From an uncultured Geobacteraceae bacterium (lineage in GTDB: Bacteria; Desulfobacterota; Desulfuromonadia; Geobacterales; CAIOGM01), in the NCBI GenBank assembly GCA_903902345.1, contig CAIUUR010000219.1:1-41293 (forward strand): 41,293 nucleotides of DNA, given 5' to 3'. Below are positions 15,649 to 23,733 of the stretch, one piece after another (position 1 is the stretch's first letter; every line of letters starts with the position of its first letter). Both the position numbers and the translations under genes were made by a program. Under the pieces are notes generated by a model. It did no database searches and was not told the DNA's origin. It saw only the letters and a program-made list of their open reading frames with translations.

Positions 15649-16457
15649 GCTCCCGGTTTTTTCCCGGACTCGGCGCCGGAGGAATCGGCAAGCTCCTTGA
15701 GGGTCCGACCGATACTCTCCAGCTCGTCATCCAGTTCGGGGGGTTGAACATCCTTATGCCCGGCGGCAAGCTCCAGGGCGTAGGCGGTCAACCGTTGCAG
15801 CGGCAGAAAGAGACTGCGCCGCAGGATGGCCGAAACACCGGCGATCGTGAGAAAGAGAACCATCACGCTGAAGAGCCCCATACGTCCCCGAAGTGAGGCC
15901 AGGGTCGCCTGAAGAGTTTTCTGGGAAAGTCCGATATCAAGGGTTCCCAGCACCTTCTGGGAAGCGGGGTGAACATGACATGGTGCGGTAAAGCAATCGG
16001 GTTCGTTGTAGATGGGAGCGGTAATGGCGAGGACCGTTTCGCCCCGTTCGTTCCGGTAGCGCCGCGCCTGCTGCATGCTCCCCATGGTTGCCACCGGTGT
16101 CGCCCCCGCATGGCAGATGATACACCCCTCGCTGTTCCGGTCCACCTGACGGTTGATCTCTTCCGGATGGGAGGAGAACATGATCCCCCCCCGCTTGTTG
16201 AAGATCCGGACCTGCTCCACGTCCTGCTGGGCGCCGACGGTGGTGACGATGTTTTTGATCGTCGCCCGGTCCCCCTTGAGCATGGCATACCGGGTGGAGC
16301 GGACGACGGTCTGGGCCAGAGCGGTCTCATGGCGTACGGCGTCCTGGATCATATCCTGCTTGATCGCCTGGTAGAGAAGTGTGCAGCAGATCACCACGAA
16401 TCCGGTTACCGTGATGGTTACCGGAACAATGGCCCTCCCGCTCAACGACATTCCCAT
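15645..16457 (-). CDS. Membrane-anchored heme-binding HAMP protein without output domain
   Basis: 270 residues: membrane helix (about 8-29), periplasmic domain (30-190), second helix (193-212) and a HAMP-like segment with RSLFLPLQRLTAYALELAAG, ending soon after. The periplasmic part has one standard heme c site C112-I-I-C-H116 and a second C155-F-T-A-P-C160-H161, which is CX4CH. This is the layout of the heme-c sensor domains of Geobacter chemoreceptors and kinases, but no kinase, methyl-accepting or cyclase domain follows. The ATG at 16457 is preceded by AAGGAGG, which decides the start. It sits between the dodecaheme cytochrome and a small membrane protein. It may act as a redox sensor with a separate partner or as an electron-transfer subunit; neither is shown. 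Confidence 0.8.
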   Translation of the reverse strand: MGMSLSGRAIVPVTITVTGFVVICCTLLYQAIKQDMIQDAVRHETALAQTVVRSTRYAMLKGDRATIKNIVTTVGAQQDVEQVRIFNKRGGIMFSSHPEEINRQVDRNSEGCIICHAGATPVATMGSMQQARRYRNERGETVLAITAPIYNEPDCFTAPCHVHPASQKVLGTLDIGLSQKTLQATLASLRGRMGLFSVMVLFLTIAGVSAILRRSLFLPLQRLTAYALELAAGHKDVQPPELDDELESIGRTLKELADSSGAESGKKPGA

Positions 16458-16481
16458 CTCATCCTCCTTCCTCAAACGCCT

Positions 16482-17453
16482 TTAGTGGCAGAAGCCGCAG
16501 CTGGCCGTCACCGGAAATGCCACCCTGCCATTATGGCAGACGCCGCACGATTTCCCCTTCTCCATGGCCGCCATCCCCACCGGCTTCCCCCCCTTGAGGG
16601 AATACAGTTTCGGATGGCAGATTTTGCATCCGTATGTGGCGAGATGCACCTTGTGACTGAACCGGGCCGGGGAGAGTTCCTTGGCCGGGAAGGTCAGCTC
16701 CTTCACCGGATGACACCTGGCGCATTCCCCCACGTCAAAGGCAACCTTGCCATCATGGCAGGCGCCGCACGACTTTCCCTGATCCATGGCCGCCATCCCC
16801 ATCCGTCTCCCCTTCACGTACCGGTAGATCTTCGGATGGCACTCCCGGCAGGACTGGCGTCCGGAATGGTTCTGATGGGTGAAGGTGACGGGACCGGTTT
16901 CCCGCACCGTGAAGATGATATCCGTAACGGTATGACATCGGGCGCACTCCGCCAGAGCAAAAGCCTTGCTACCGTCGTGGCAGGCTCCGCATGATTTTCC
17001 CTGCTCCATGGCCGTCATCCCCACCGGCCGGTTCTTACCGGCAGTGAAGGTGGACGGATGACAGGCAGCACAACTACTCCGGGCGGCGTGCGCCTGGTGA
17101 GTGAATGCCACCGCCTTGCTCCCCTTGACCTTCAGTGCGAGATTTTTCACCGGATGGCATTTGCTGCAGTTGGCCAGGGGAAATGCGCTCCGGCCGTCAT
17201 GGCAGGCGCCGCACGATTTCCCCTGCTCCATTTCCGCCATGGTATGCCGCACCGGATGCACCATGTCGAAGAGCTTGTCATGGCAGGCCCGACAGTCGTT
17301 TTTCTGTTTTCCCGTGACGATATGACCGTTGTGGCTGAAGAGCACACTCCCCAGTTCCTTGGTTTTGAAGGTGACATCCCTCAGTTCAAGGGCAAAGAGC
17401 GGAGTAGGACGCCACGCAGCCAAGAGCGCCAGGAGCAGGAGGAAAATTCTCAT
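16482..17453 (-). CDS. Dodecaheme c-type cytochrome of four triheme c7-type repeats
   Basis: A periplasmic cytochrome of 323 residues with 12 CXXCH motifs. After a signal peptide ([14 protein letters not shown]...LFA) the protein consists of four repeats of about 70-75 residues, each with the pattern FSH/FTH-x2-H, CxxCH, a GKSCGACHDG block and a third CxxCH. This is the nanowire-type triheme repeat (TIGR04257-like). The same heme count and repeat number are known in the Geobacter 12-heme proteins GSU1996 and GSU0592, though orthology is not tested here. The start has GAGGAGG upstream and overlaps the cytochrome b stop by four bases. The likely role is to accept electrons from the upstream b/c pair and carry them across the periplasm. 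Confidence 0.92.
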   Translation of the reverse strand: MRIFLLLLALLAAWRPTPLFALELRDVTFKTKELGSVLFSHNGHIVTGKQKNDCRACHDKLFDMVHPVRHTMAEMEQGKSCGACHDGRSAFPLANCSKCHPVKNLALKVKGSKAVAFTHQAHAARSSCAACHPSTFTAGKNRPVGMTAMEQGKSCGACHDGSKAFALAECARCHTVTDIIFTVRETGPVTFTHQNHSGRQSCRECHPKIYRYVKGRRMGMAAMDQGKSCGACHDGKVAFDVGECARCHPVKELTFPAKELSPARFSHKVHLATYGCKICHPKLYSLKGGKPVGMAAMEKGKSCGVCHNGRVAFPVTASCGFCH

Positions 17454-18088
17454 GGTTTATCCTCCTCTTCTTCCCATCCTGTCCACATACTCCTGGTGTG
17501 GGCAAAGGGGGTGTGGCCCAGGGTCGCCAGATAGACATGAATAAAGAGAAAGGCAATGAAACAACAGGCGATGAGAAAATGGAACCCATCCAGCAGCTTG
17601 AGACCTCCCATGGCGATGATGACCTCGCGCAGCGGCCCGATGTTCATGATGAGGAATCCGGAGAAGATCACCAGCGGCAGGAGAAGAAGCATGATCATCA
17701 GGTAGGTCACCTTCTGCAGGGGGTTGAACTTGTTCTCCGGGGTCGGCGTATGGGGGTTGGGCTTGCCGAAGAAATAGTAGAAAAAATAGAAGATCGCCTG
17801 CCGGAAGAGTCCATACTTCAGATCCTCCACGGTGGGAACATAGATCTTCAGGAGGGTTCCCGTGACGAAGATGTAATAGGCCATCCAGAGGAGATAGGAG
17901 ATGGAGACCACGATCCCGGCGGTGTTATGAAGGCTCACGGCCCCCTTGTAGCTTCCGAAGAGATTCAGTAATTCGGGCCAGCGGATCTGGATCCCCGTGA
18001 GAGTCAGGGTGACGATCCCCAGGGCATTGAGCCAGTGCCAGATCCGGATGGGGGTCGGATTGAGGTAGATCTTATGCTTCCGGGTCAT
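17450..18088 (-). CDS. Cytochrome b561/b6-type membrane subunit
   Basis: 212 residues with at least four membrane helices and paired histidines typical of di-heme cytochromes b of the Ni,Fe-hydrogenase/formate dehydrogenase/thiosulfate reductase class: [34 protein letters not shown], and [21 protein letters not shown] quinone-interacting role is expected by family. It lies between a heptaheme c-type cytochrome (17-bp overlap) and the dodecaheme protein (4-bp overlap), an arrangement resembling the Cbc-type inner membrane complexes of Geobacter. AAAGGAG precedes the ATG. Confidence 0.88.
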   Translation of the reverse strand: MTRKHKIYLNPTPIRIWHWLNALGIVTLTLTGIQIRWPELLNLFGSYKGAVSLHNTAGIVVSISYLLWMAYYIFVTGTLLKIYVPTVEDLKYGLFRQAIFYFFYYFFGKPNPHTPTPENKFNPLQKVTYLMIMLLLLPLVIFSGFLIMNIGPLREVIIAMGGLKLLDGFHFLIACCFIAFLFIHVYLATLGHTPFAHTRSMWTGWEEEEDKP

Positions 18089-19151
18089 GGTGAGGCTCCT
18101 TTCTGTTCTTCCGGGTCAGAAACCGGAGCGTACCGTGGCACAGCGGCACCATCGCCCCGCAGGCCACGATGGCGAGTCCGATGATGCTGAGAGTGGAACT
18201 CCGTGACGTCCCCATCATATAAAAATCAGGAGTACCGTAGAGGAGATCCAGGACCGCCCCCTTCTCCACCGGCACCCGGATCGACCGCCCCTCCTGGTCG
18301 GGGAGCGCCACATAACTGGTCTGGAGGGCCCCGGAGCCCGAGGCATGACAGAAGGTGCAGTCCCACCGGTTCTTGAGGATCTGATAGGTGTGGGTGATCT
18401 TTTCCGGCATCATCATCCCCCAGAGACGCATCCCCCTGGTGGCGGCGTCACGATGGAATTTTCTCAGCTCTTCCAGGGAGACGATGCCGTCACCGTTCGC
18501 ATCGATCACCCTGGCCAACGGGGTCCCCCCCCCGGGGAGCAGCGAAGCCAACTCGTCATGGGTGGCGGGGATATAGCCATGCTCCCCCTTCTCCCCATGG
18601 CGGGTCTGAATATAGAGGTTGATGACGTACTGCTCCGACCCGGTGTGGCAGGTGATGCAGGGGAGCGCGGTAATGTGCAGTTGCGCCTGGGGGAGCCATA
18701 ACGCATGTTTTTTGATTGTCCTGGCGTTATCATGGCAGCGGGCGCAGGGAATGTTCATGTCGGCGCCGGAAACCACCTCCGCAGGGCGGGCGGTGTGGGG
18801 ATTGTGGCAATCCGGGCAACCGGCCTTCTCGGCATGGATACCGCTCAAATATTCCTGCACTACGGGGAGATGACACTCCTTGCAGGATGCCCGTGACGGA
18901 CGGAGCGCGTCGCCGGGATGCCGGGAGGTGACGGAATCATGGCAGGAGGAACAGCCGATACGGGAATGAGTCGTGGCGGCGAATTTGCGGGGATCGATGT
19001 ACAGATACCCCTTTCCGCTGCTGATGACGCTCCGGCTACCGTGGCAATGGAGACACTGGTCTCCTGCGGCAACAACCGTCGGAAGAAATCCGGCAGTTGC
19101 CACGGCCAGCAGGACGGCTAACATGGTGACAACAACGCGTGACTGGTGCAC
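18072..19151 (-). CDS. Membrane-anchored heptaheme c-type cytochrome with EF-hand
   Basis: 359 residues from a GTG at 19151, chosen because AAGGAGG lies six bases before it and a signal peptide ([19 protein letters not shown]) follows. Seven CXXCH motifs are present: CLHCH, CSSCH, CKECH, CPDCH, CARCH, CITCH and CTFCH. Between hemes six and seven a calcium-binding EF-hand loop, [12 protein letters not shown] (about 218-229), is inserted in an otherwise heme-free stretch. A C-terminal helix (about 320-338) anchors it in the inner membrane with a basic cytoplasmic tail. It overlaps the cytochrome b gene, its probable partner, and starts the five-gene operon. The frame stays open for another 114 codons upstream, which I regard as noncoding. 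Confidence 0.87.
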   Translation of the reverse strand: MHQSRVVVTMLAVLLAVATAGFLPTVVAAGDQCLHCHGSRSVISSGKGYLYIDPRKFAATTHSRIGCSSCHDSVTSRHPGDALRPSRASCKECHLPVVQEYLSGIHAEKAGCPDCHNPHTARPAEVVSGADMNIPCARCHDNARTIKKHALWLPQAQLHITALPCITCHTGSEQYVINLYIQTRHGEKGEHGYIPATHDELASLLPGGGTPLARVIDANGDGIVSLEELRKFHRDAATRGMRLWGMMMPEKITHTYQILKNRWDCTFCHASGSGALQTSYVALPDQEGRSIRVPVEKGAVLDLLYGTPDFYMMGTSRSSTLSIIGLAIVACGAMVPLCHGTLRFLTRKNRKEPHHDPEA

Positions 19152-19593
19152 CCTTCCCTCCTTATTACTCCTGCAGAAGCAAGCCATCCCGACTGTTGAC
19201 ACCGTAAAATCACCGGCATTTGGCGGCACTGTCGTCCGCCGATGCGACGCTACTCCGGGACCGCCTGTTCCCTTCGTCACCTCGGGACAATTGCGGGAGA
19301 ACCTAGACAACGACAATAATAACGCAAAAAACGAGAAAAAATCGGATAAAAATGCAATGGCCTCGAAATCCTCCACTGCCGACCTGCCGGTGAAAGCCAT
19401 CGCCAGGAGAAAAGGAAGAAGAGTTATGAACAATGATTCGAGGAGAGCCCCTTCTCTCACTGCAATAACTGATCCGATTCGGGCGGACATCACAAATTAA
19501 TAGTGATAGGTAAACGGCAGGATACGTGGTAAGGCTTAGATTCATACTTTTTCGGCACTATATTTTCACTACTTCAGACATAAGGGGACAATA
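19152..19593. other. Intergenic region upstream of the cytochrome operon
   Basis: Between the cytochrome start and the small gene at 19594. On the minus strand the frame of the cytochrome remains open from 19493 and would encode two hydrophobic stretches ([25 protein letters not shown]), but no ribosome site or family match supports it. A hairpin, GGCGG-N8/9-CCGCC, lies at 19221-19239. I saw no convincing sigma-54 or sigma-70 promoter. Confidence 0.4.
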
Positions 19594-19809
19594 ATGGGAC
19601 AGTTGCTTTTTTTCACATTTATTGCGGTAATAGGCCTAGTTATTTTTTTGATCGGTAAAAACAAACGCAAATCAAAAGAAAAAACCTTTTCACCTAAATC
19701 AGCCATCACGTCTGACTCGGAAGAGATACTTGTTAAAAAAGCTAAGACTGAAAAATGGATGGACAACAAATGGGAACAAAAAAATGACCGGAGCAAACAT
19801 AAAAAATAA
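19594..19809 (+). CDS. Small membrane protein of unknown function
   Basis: 71 residues. One N-terminal membrane helix (LLFFTFIAVIGLVIFLIG) is followed by a strongly basic, lysine-rich tail (KNKRKSKEK... NDRSKHKK). AGGGG lies eight bases before the ATG. The segment is more A/T-rich than its neighbours, which suggests either recent acquisition or a weakly constrained gene. It stands alone between the cytochrome operon and the sigma-54 activator. No function can be assigned. Confidence 0.5.
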   Translation: MGQLLFFTFIAVIGLVIFLIGKNKRKSKEKTFSPKSAITSDSEEILVKKAKTEKWMDNKWEQKNDRSKHKK

Positions 19810-19918
19810 GATTTCGTTGGCTTTTTTACCGGCAGAATCTCCCCCCATCAAAATTGAATATCCCATCCGTTGGAAATTGGTATAGAATAAACCTCATTAC
19901 AACGCGATGAGGCCGGCA

Positions 19919-21340
19919 ATGGAACGAAGCAGGATTCTGGTGGTGGATGATGAAGCAGTAATCCGTGAAGGGGTAAAGCGGATACTGGAGCGGAACGGCA
20001 TGGACGTTACCGCCAACTCCGGCGGCCGCGCCGCCCTGGCAACCATTCAGGAGACGGACTTCGACCTGGTGGTCACCGACCTGAAAATGCCGGGGATGAA
20101 CGGCATCGAGCTCCTCAAGGCAATCAAGATCCTCCAGCCCGAGGTGCCGGTCATCATTATCACGGGCTATTCCACGGTGGACACCGCCGTGGAGGCGATG
20201 AAGAGCGGAGCCTTTGATTACATCGCCAAGCCGTTCACCCCGGAACAACTCACCGAGAAGGTCGCCAAGGCCCTGGCGCAAAAAGAAGCTGTCACCGAGA
20301 ATCTCCTCCTTAAAAAAGAGCTGAAGGAACACCACGGATTCGACCTCTTCGTGGGAGAAAGCAAGGAGATGCAGAAGATCTACCGGCGGATCCTTCAGGT
20401 AGCCCCCACGGACAGCACCGTCCTCATCACCGGGGAGAGCGGCACCGGCAAGGAGGTGGTGGCCCGGGCCATCCACCGCAACAGCCCCCGCCGGGACGAC
20501 CCCTTCGTGGCTGTGGACTGCACCTCCCTGGCGGAAAACCTCCTGGAGAGCGAACTTTTCGGCCACATCAAGGGCTCCTTCACCGGCGCCATCCAGAGCA
20601 AGACCGGCCTCTTCAAGGTGGCCGACGGCGGCACCCTCTTCCTGGATGAGGTGGCCAACATCTCCCTCACGACACAGGCGAAACTCCTTCGGGTCCTTCA
20701 AGAGCGGGAGATCACCCCCATCGGCGGGACCCATGGGGTGAAGATCGATATCCGCTTGGTCGCCGCCACCAACAAGAATCTCCGGATTTTGGTGGAAGAG
20801 GGTAAATTCCGGGAGGATCTGGTCTTCCGGCTGAACATCATTCCCATCGACCTTCCACCGCTGCGTGAGCGGAAAGGGGATCTCCCCCTCCTCATCACCC
20901 ACTTCCTTCAGAAGTTCGCCACCTCCATGGGGAGGGAACTGTACGGACTCTCCGCCGAAGCAAGAACGTTTCTGGAAAACTACGCTTTTCCCGGCAATGT
21001 GCGGGAGGTGGAGAACATCATCGAGCGGGCGGTGGTTCTGGCCGAGGGAAACCTGATCCAGCTGGAGGACCTGGAGTTGGGGCATGCCTGTGTCCTGAAA
21101 CCCCGGAGTCAACAGACGGAAAACCTTCCCCCTGCCACTCTGGAAGAGTTAAAGGAAGCCAAGCGTCTCATCCGGGAGAAGGCCCTGGAGGAGGTGGAGA
21201 AGGCTTTTGTGGTGGCGGCTCTGGAACGAAACCATGGGAACATCACCCGGGCCGCCGAAGAAACGGGGATGCTCCGCCCCAACTTTCAGGCGCTCATCAA
21301 GAAACTGGGGATCTCGGGACGGGATTATGCCGACGGGTAA
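19919..21340 (+). CDS. NtrC-family sigma-54-dependent response regulator
   Basis: 473 residues from the ATG at 19919 (GAGG seven bases upstream; an ATG at 19907 has no site). Receiver domain with D54 in VVTDLKMPGMNG and the K of AKPF; AAA+ domain with Walker A GESGTGKE (172-179), the sigma-54 contact loop as GSFTGA (219-224) rather than GAFTGA, Walker B GGTLFLDE, and an arginine-finger region (FREDLVFRLNIIPI). The C-terminus is a Fis-type helix-turn-helix (GNITRAAEETGMLRPNFQAL). It has no kinase beside it and is followed after 10 bp by recO. It is one candidate activator for sigma-54 promoters such as that at 6353-6368, without direct evidence. Confidence 0.94.
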   Translation: MERSRILVVDDEAVIREGVKRILERNGMDVTANSGGRAALATIQETDFDLVVTDLKMPGMNGIELLKAIKILQPEVPVIIITGYSTVDTAVEAMKSGAFDYIAKPFTPEQLTEKVAKALAQKEAVTENLLLKKELKEHHGFDLFVGESKEMQKIYRRILQVAPTDSTVLITGESGTGKEVVARAIHRNSPRRDDPFVAVDCTSLAENLLESELFGHIKGSFTGAIQSKTGLFKVADGGTLFLDEVANISLTTQAKLLRVLQEREITPIGGTHGVKIDIRLVAATNKNLRILVEEGKFREDLVFRLNIIPIDLPPLRERKGDLPLLITHFLQKFATSMGRELYGLSAEARTFLENYAFPGNVREVENIIERAVVLAEGNLIQLEDLELGHACVLKPRSQQTENLPPATLEELKEAKRLIREKALEEVEKAFVVAALERNHGNITRAAEETGMLRPNFQALIKKLGISGRDYADG

Positions 21341-21350
21341 CCCCTGACCC

Positions 21351-22082
21351 ATGCGCAGCAGTTCCGTGGAAGCGATTGTACTCAAAGTCCTGGACTATGG
21401 AGAGGCGGATGTTATCGCCACCCTCTACACCCGTGAGCAGGGCAAACTCCGGGGTATCGCCCCCAATGCGCGGAGAAGCCGAAAACGATTCGGCGGCGCC
21501 CTGGATCTCTTTGCCCGACTGAATATCTCCCTCCGAATTCGCGAGGGACTTTCCCGCCTGGAAGAGGCGGCCATCATCACCCTCTCTTCCCATATCCGGG
21601 AGGATATCACCAAGGTTGCGCATGCCGGGTACGCCTGCGAACTCACCGACCTCCTCCTCCCCGACGGGCTCCCCAACAGCCGTTACTACCGACTCCTCTC
21701 CGCCTGGCTGGAACGGCTGAACAGCTCCCCCCCCTCCCCTGCCGACCGCCTTTTTTTCGAGATCAACACCCTGAATATCCTGGGGTACCGGCCGGAACTG
21801 GCGCAGTGCAGCGTCTGCGGAGTCCCCTTCGACGGCACGAGACCGCTCACCTTCCACCCCTCGGCCCATGCCATCACCTGCCGCTTCTGCGCCGGGGCCG
21901 GCCGGCCGGTGGCGCCTTCGGTGCCGGAACGTCTCCGCAGTTGCCTCGTCACCGGCCGGTTTGGCACGGTAGTTTTCACCACAGAGGAGTTGGCTGACGC
22001 AGGGTTCATTCTCGACAATCTCATCATCGCCCATACGGGGAAGGAGCCGAAATCACTCCGCTTCCTGCGGGAGGTTGAGTAA
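21351..22082 (+). CDS. recO: DNA repair protein RecO
   Basis: 243 residues, the usual length. The N-terminal OB fold is recognisable from VEAIVLKVLDYGEADVIATL and GKLRGIAPNARRSRKRFGGAL. A helical domain follows (ACELTDLLLPDG, RLFFEINTLNILGYRPEL), and the zinc site is CSVC...CRFC in the C-terminal third. RecO loads RecA on SSB-coated DNA together with RecR. It starts 10 bp after the sigma-54 regulator, so it is likely transcribed with it. The next gene in relatives is glyQ; here about 2.5 kb of inserted material lies between. Confidence 0.95.
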   Translation: MRSSSVEAIVLKVLDYGEADVIATLYTREQGKLRGIAPNARRSRKRFGGALDLFARLNISLRIREGLSRLEEAAIITLSSHIREDITKVAHAGYACELTDLLLPDGLPNSRYYRLLSAWLERLNSSPPSPADRLFFEINTLNILGYRPELAQCSVCGVPFDGTRPLTFHPSAHAITCRFCAGAGRPVAPSVPERLRSCLVTGRFGTVVFTTEELADAGFILDNLIIAHTGKEPKSLRFLREVE

Positions 22083-22090
22083 ACACTGCG

Positions 22091-22357
22091 TGTAGGTTGG
22101 GGTAAACGGCAGCATCGTGAACCCCAACATTTTTCCTGATTACTACCAATCTGCGGCTACCAGAATCTCCCTCCCCTTCAAGGGGAGGGCTGGGGTGGGG
22201 ATGGGGGAAGAACAGCCCACACTTACCCCATCCCCCTCCTGACCTACCCCTTGAAAGGGGAGGAACGTAGCTGGCCGCAGATTAGTAGCAATCAGGACAT
22301 TTTTTAAGGCGCTGCAATTAAACCTGTTGGGGTTCGTGCCTCACCCCAACCTACGAC
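22091..22357. repeat. Older inverted-repeat element, split by the MITE
   Basis: Left arm 22091-22130 (GTAGGTTGGGGT ... CGTGAACCCCAACA) is complementary to right arm 22325-22357 (TGTTGGGGTTCGTG ... ACCCCAACCTACG). The MITE at 22136-22296 with its target duplication sits between them, so the outer palindrome was there first. Noncoding. Confidence 0.75.
22136..22296. mobile_element. MITE-like element, copy 1 (161 bp), 8-bp target duplication
   Basis: The ends are inverted repeats of about 23 bp beginning CCTGATTACTACCAATCTGC on the left and its near complement on the right (two mismatches). Immediately outside lies ACATTTTT at 22128-22135 and again at 22297-22304, a perfect 8-bp target-site duplication. 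The interior is a G/C-rich palindrome of the CTCCCCTTCAAGGGGAGGG type. There is no coding capacity. A second copy in opposite orientation is at 27647-27779. Confidence 0.9.
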
Positions 22358-22360
22358 TGC

Positions 22361-22517
22361 CTTTCTCGCAACAGGAGGATCATCCGTCGACCTTTCAAGA
22401 CCTTATCCTTTCCCTGCAGGGGTACGGGGCGCAGCAGGGATGCGTCATCCAACAGCCCTATGACACCGAAAAGGGGGCAGGCACCTTCAACCCCGCCATC
22501 TTCCTCCGGGTTCCGGG
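22361..22517 (+). pseudogene. Duplicated 5' fragment of glyQ
   Basis: About 155 bp match the 5' end of glyQ (24610-24766) at roughly 93 percent, including the ribosome site. The TTG start codon has become TCG, the invariant Trp of GYWAQQG has become Gly, and similarity ends at FLRV, where group II intron sequence begins. It cannot make a synthetase. The differences include replacement changes, so it has drifted as a relic. Confidence 0.9.
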
Positions 22518-22524
22518 ACGTTCA

Positions 22525-22660
22525 AGGGTAGAGTAGGGAACAGGTTTCACCCTGCCCCTCCTCATCAAACCGTGCGTGCAGTTTTCCCGCACGGCTTTCC
22601 GATGTTCATCACTGCCCCTGGAACCCGCAAAGTCACGGGAACTCGTAGAGCTTCCTGTTT
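22525..22660 (-). mobile_element. 3' end of a group II intron (domains V and VI)
   Basis: On the minus strand 22567-22598 reads AAGCCGTGCGGGAAAACTGC then ACGCACGGTTT. This folds as group II domain V: the AGC triad pairing with GTT, a GAAA tetraloop and a bulge on the 3' side. It is followed by a domain VI-like hairpin (GGGGCAGGGTGAAACCTG and its partner) ending CCCTACTCTACCC. No reverse transcriptase gene and no 5' domains are adjacent, so it is a truncated relic. Its 3' boundary abuts the glyQ fragment, in antisense orientation. Confidence 0.78.
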
Positions 22661-22714
22661 TCCTGGATGTATTTGAAATTGACTTTACTTCCGTTATGCG
22701 TTAGTGTTTTGGAC

Positions 22715-22996
22715 ATGATCGCTTCGTTCCACGACAACGAAACCATTAAAATCTGGGAAGGTGAATTTTCCCGTCGTCTTCCGACTCAGATTCAGAGCGT
22801 AGCGCGTCGCAAACTGCGTATGCTGAATAACGCTCAGCGGATTGACGACCTTCGTATTCCTCCACAGAACCGGCTGGAAAAACTCTCCGGCGACCGTGAA
22901 GGGCAATGGAGTATAAGAATAAACGACCAGTGGCGACTCTGCTTTGTCTGGAACAACGGGACAGCCAGCAGAGTCGAGATTTGCGACTACCATTGA
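22715..22996 (+). CDS. higB: HigB-like toxin (RelE/ParE family)
   Basis: 93 residues starting at MIASFHDNETIKIWEGEFS. The core matches HigB/RelE-type mRNA interferases: RKLRMLNNAQRIDDLRIPPQ, RLEKLSGDREGQWSIRINDQ, WRLCFVW and the C-terminal VEICDYH. The HigB family cuts translated mRNA at the ribosome. An in-frame start 48 bp upstream exists, but the family begins at this methionine. The antitoxin gene follows after 9 bp, in the toxin-first order typical of higBA. It belongs to the inserted island between recO and glyQ. Confidence 0.9.
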   Translation: MIASFHDNETIKIWEGEFSRRLPTQIQSVARRKLRMLNNAQRIDDLRIPPQNRLEKLSGDREGQWSIRINDQWRLCFVWNNGTASRVEICDYH

Positions 22997-23005
22997 GGTG
23001 ATCAC

Positions 23006-23311
23006 ATGGAAAGGCTTCCCAATATCCACCCAGGCGAAATCCTTCGCGAAGAATTCCTAACGCCAATGAGAATAAGCCAATATCGCTTAGCCAAAGAAAT
23101 CGCGGTTCCTGAGCCGAGAATTTCTGCCATCTGTAACGGTAAGCGAGCCATCACCGCTGACACCGCTGTGCGACTATCAAGGTTTTTCGGCACCAGCGCT
23201 GGTTTCTGGCTCGGACTTCAGGCCGATTATGACACTGAGGAAATTGAAAATTCCGCGGCAGAGAGTCTGTCTACAATTCATAGATGGGAGGGGAACAATT
23301 CTCACCTCTAA
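23006..23311 (+). CDS. higA: HigA-like antitoxin (XRE family)
   Basis: 101 residues. It begins ERLPNIHPGEILREEFLTPM and has an XRE helix-turn-helix (ISQYRLAKEIAVPEPRISAI), followed by NGKRAITADTAVRLSRFFGT and FWLGLQADYD, a very typical HigA sequence. GAGGTG lies six bases before the ATG. It neutralises HigB and normally represses its own operon. After its stop, 23318-23347 contains short GGGGGTCATGGG repeats. Confidence 0.93.
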   Translation: MERLPNIHPGEILREEFLTPMRISQYRLAKEIAVPEPRISAICNGKRAITADTAVRLSRFFGTSAGFWLGLQADYDTEEIENSAAESLSTIHRWEGNNSHL

Positions 23312-23422
23312 TATTTTGGGGGTCATGGGTCATGGGGGTCATGGGGACGCATATAAGATTATAACTTTCTCTCCGCTATTATGTCCGGCAGGTGCAAATC
23401 TTTTTCGGCAGCCAAGTGTCCC

Positions 23423-23605
23423 ATGAATGTGGACGCTTTCGGCAGTCAACGAAGCTTCATCATGGACAAGCGCGGGGAAGGGGTGCCGATCATCATTACT
23501 GAAAGTGAGAAACTATCCGGAAGAAAACCTGAATACCGCTTGCAGGATGACGCGGAACTACTGCTGACAATCTATGCGGCGAAATCGCCCCATGGTGGAG
23601 ATTGA
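23423..23605 (+). pseudogene. C-terminal fragment of an AlbA_2-type (RecG-related) ATP-binding protein
   Basis: The frame contains SFIMDKRGEGVPIIITESEK, LSGRKPEYRLQDD and ELLLTIYAAK. This resembles the C-terminal winged-helix region of putative DNA-binding/ATP-dependent helicase-like proteins with an AlbA_2 domain (motif F-M-x-R-R-G-E-G-V-P and L-S-G-R-x-P-x-Y). The N-terminal domain, usually several hundred residues, is absent. It is probably debris in the toxin-antitoxin island. The next 128 bp to 23733 hold only a hairpin repeat. Confidence 0.55.
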
Positions 23606-23688
23606 GCATGCAAGGGAGCGGGGAGAGGAGTAAACCCGAGTTTCAATCCTGCCGACCTGGAAGCCACGTTTTTCAGCTGTTACAAACT

Positions 23689-23720
23689 GGATTCCCGCTC
23701 AGAATCGCTGCGGGAATAAC
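23689..23720. repeat. REP-like palindrome GGATTCCCGC ... GCGGGAATAAC
   Basis: ATTCCCGC at 23691-23698 pairs with GCGGGAAT at 23710-23717. The sequence belongs to the widespread 'TGGATTCCCGC...GCGGGAATGAC' repeat type; a relative is at 40740-40775. It lies 14 bp beyond the end of vapC and may act as a weak transcript end, but it lacks a T-run. Confidence 0.55.
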
Positions 23721-23733
23721 AAACATCAATCTT

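Noticed and set aside
19826-21112. Long minus-strand open frame (428 codons) antisense to the sigma-54 regulator
   Set aside because: It is a shadow of the G/C-rich NtrC-family gene, rich in Gly, Asp and His with no domain and no ribosome site.
22327-22536. Small plus-strand gene reading into the glyQ fragment
   Set aside because: The reading begins inside the palindromic repeat and ends in intron sequence; the similarity is due to the duplicated glyQ 5' end.
23318-23347. GGGGGTCATGGG short repeats considered as a CRISPR-like or iteron array
   Set aside because: Only three uneven units over 30 bp, no spacers and no replication gene nearby.
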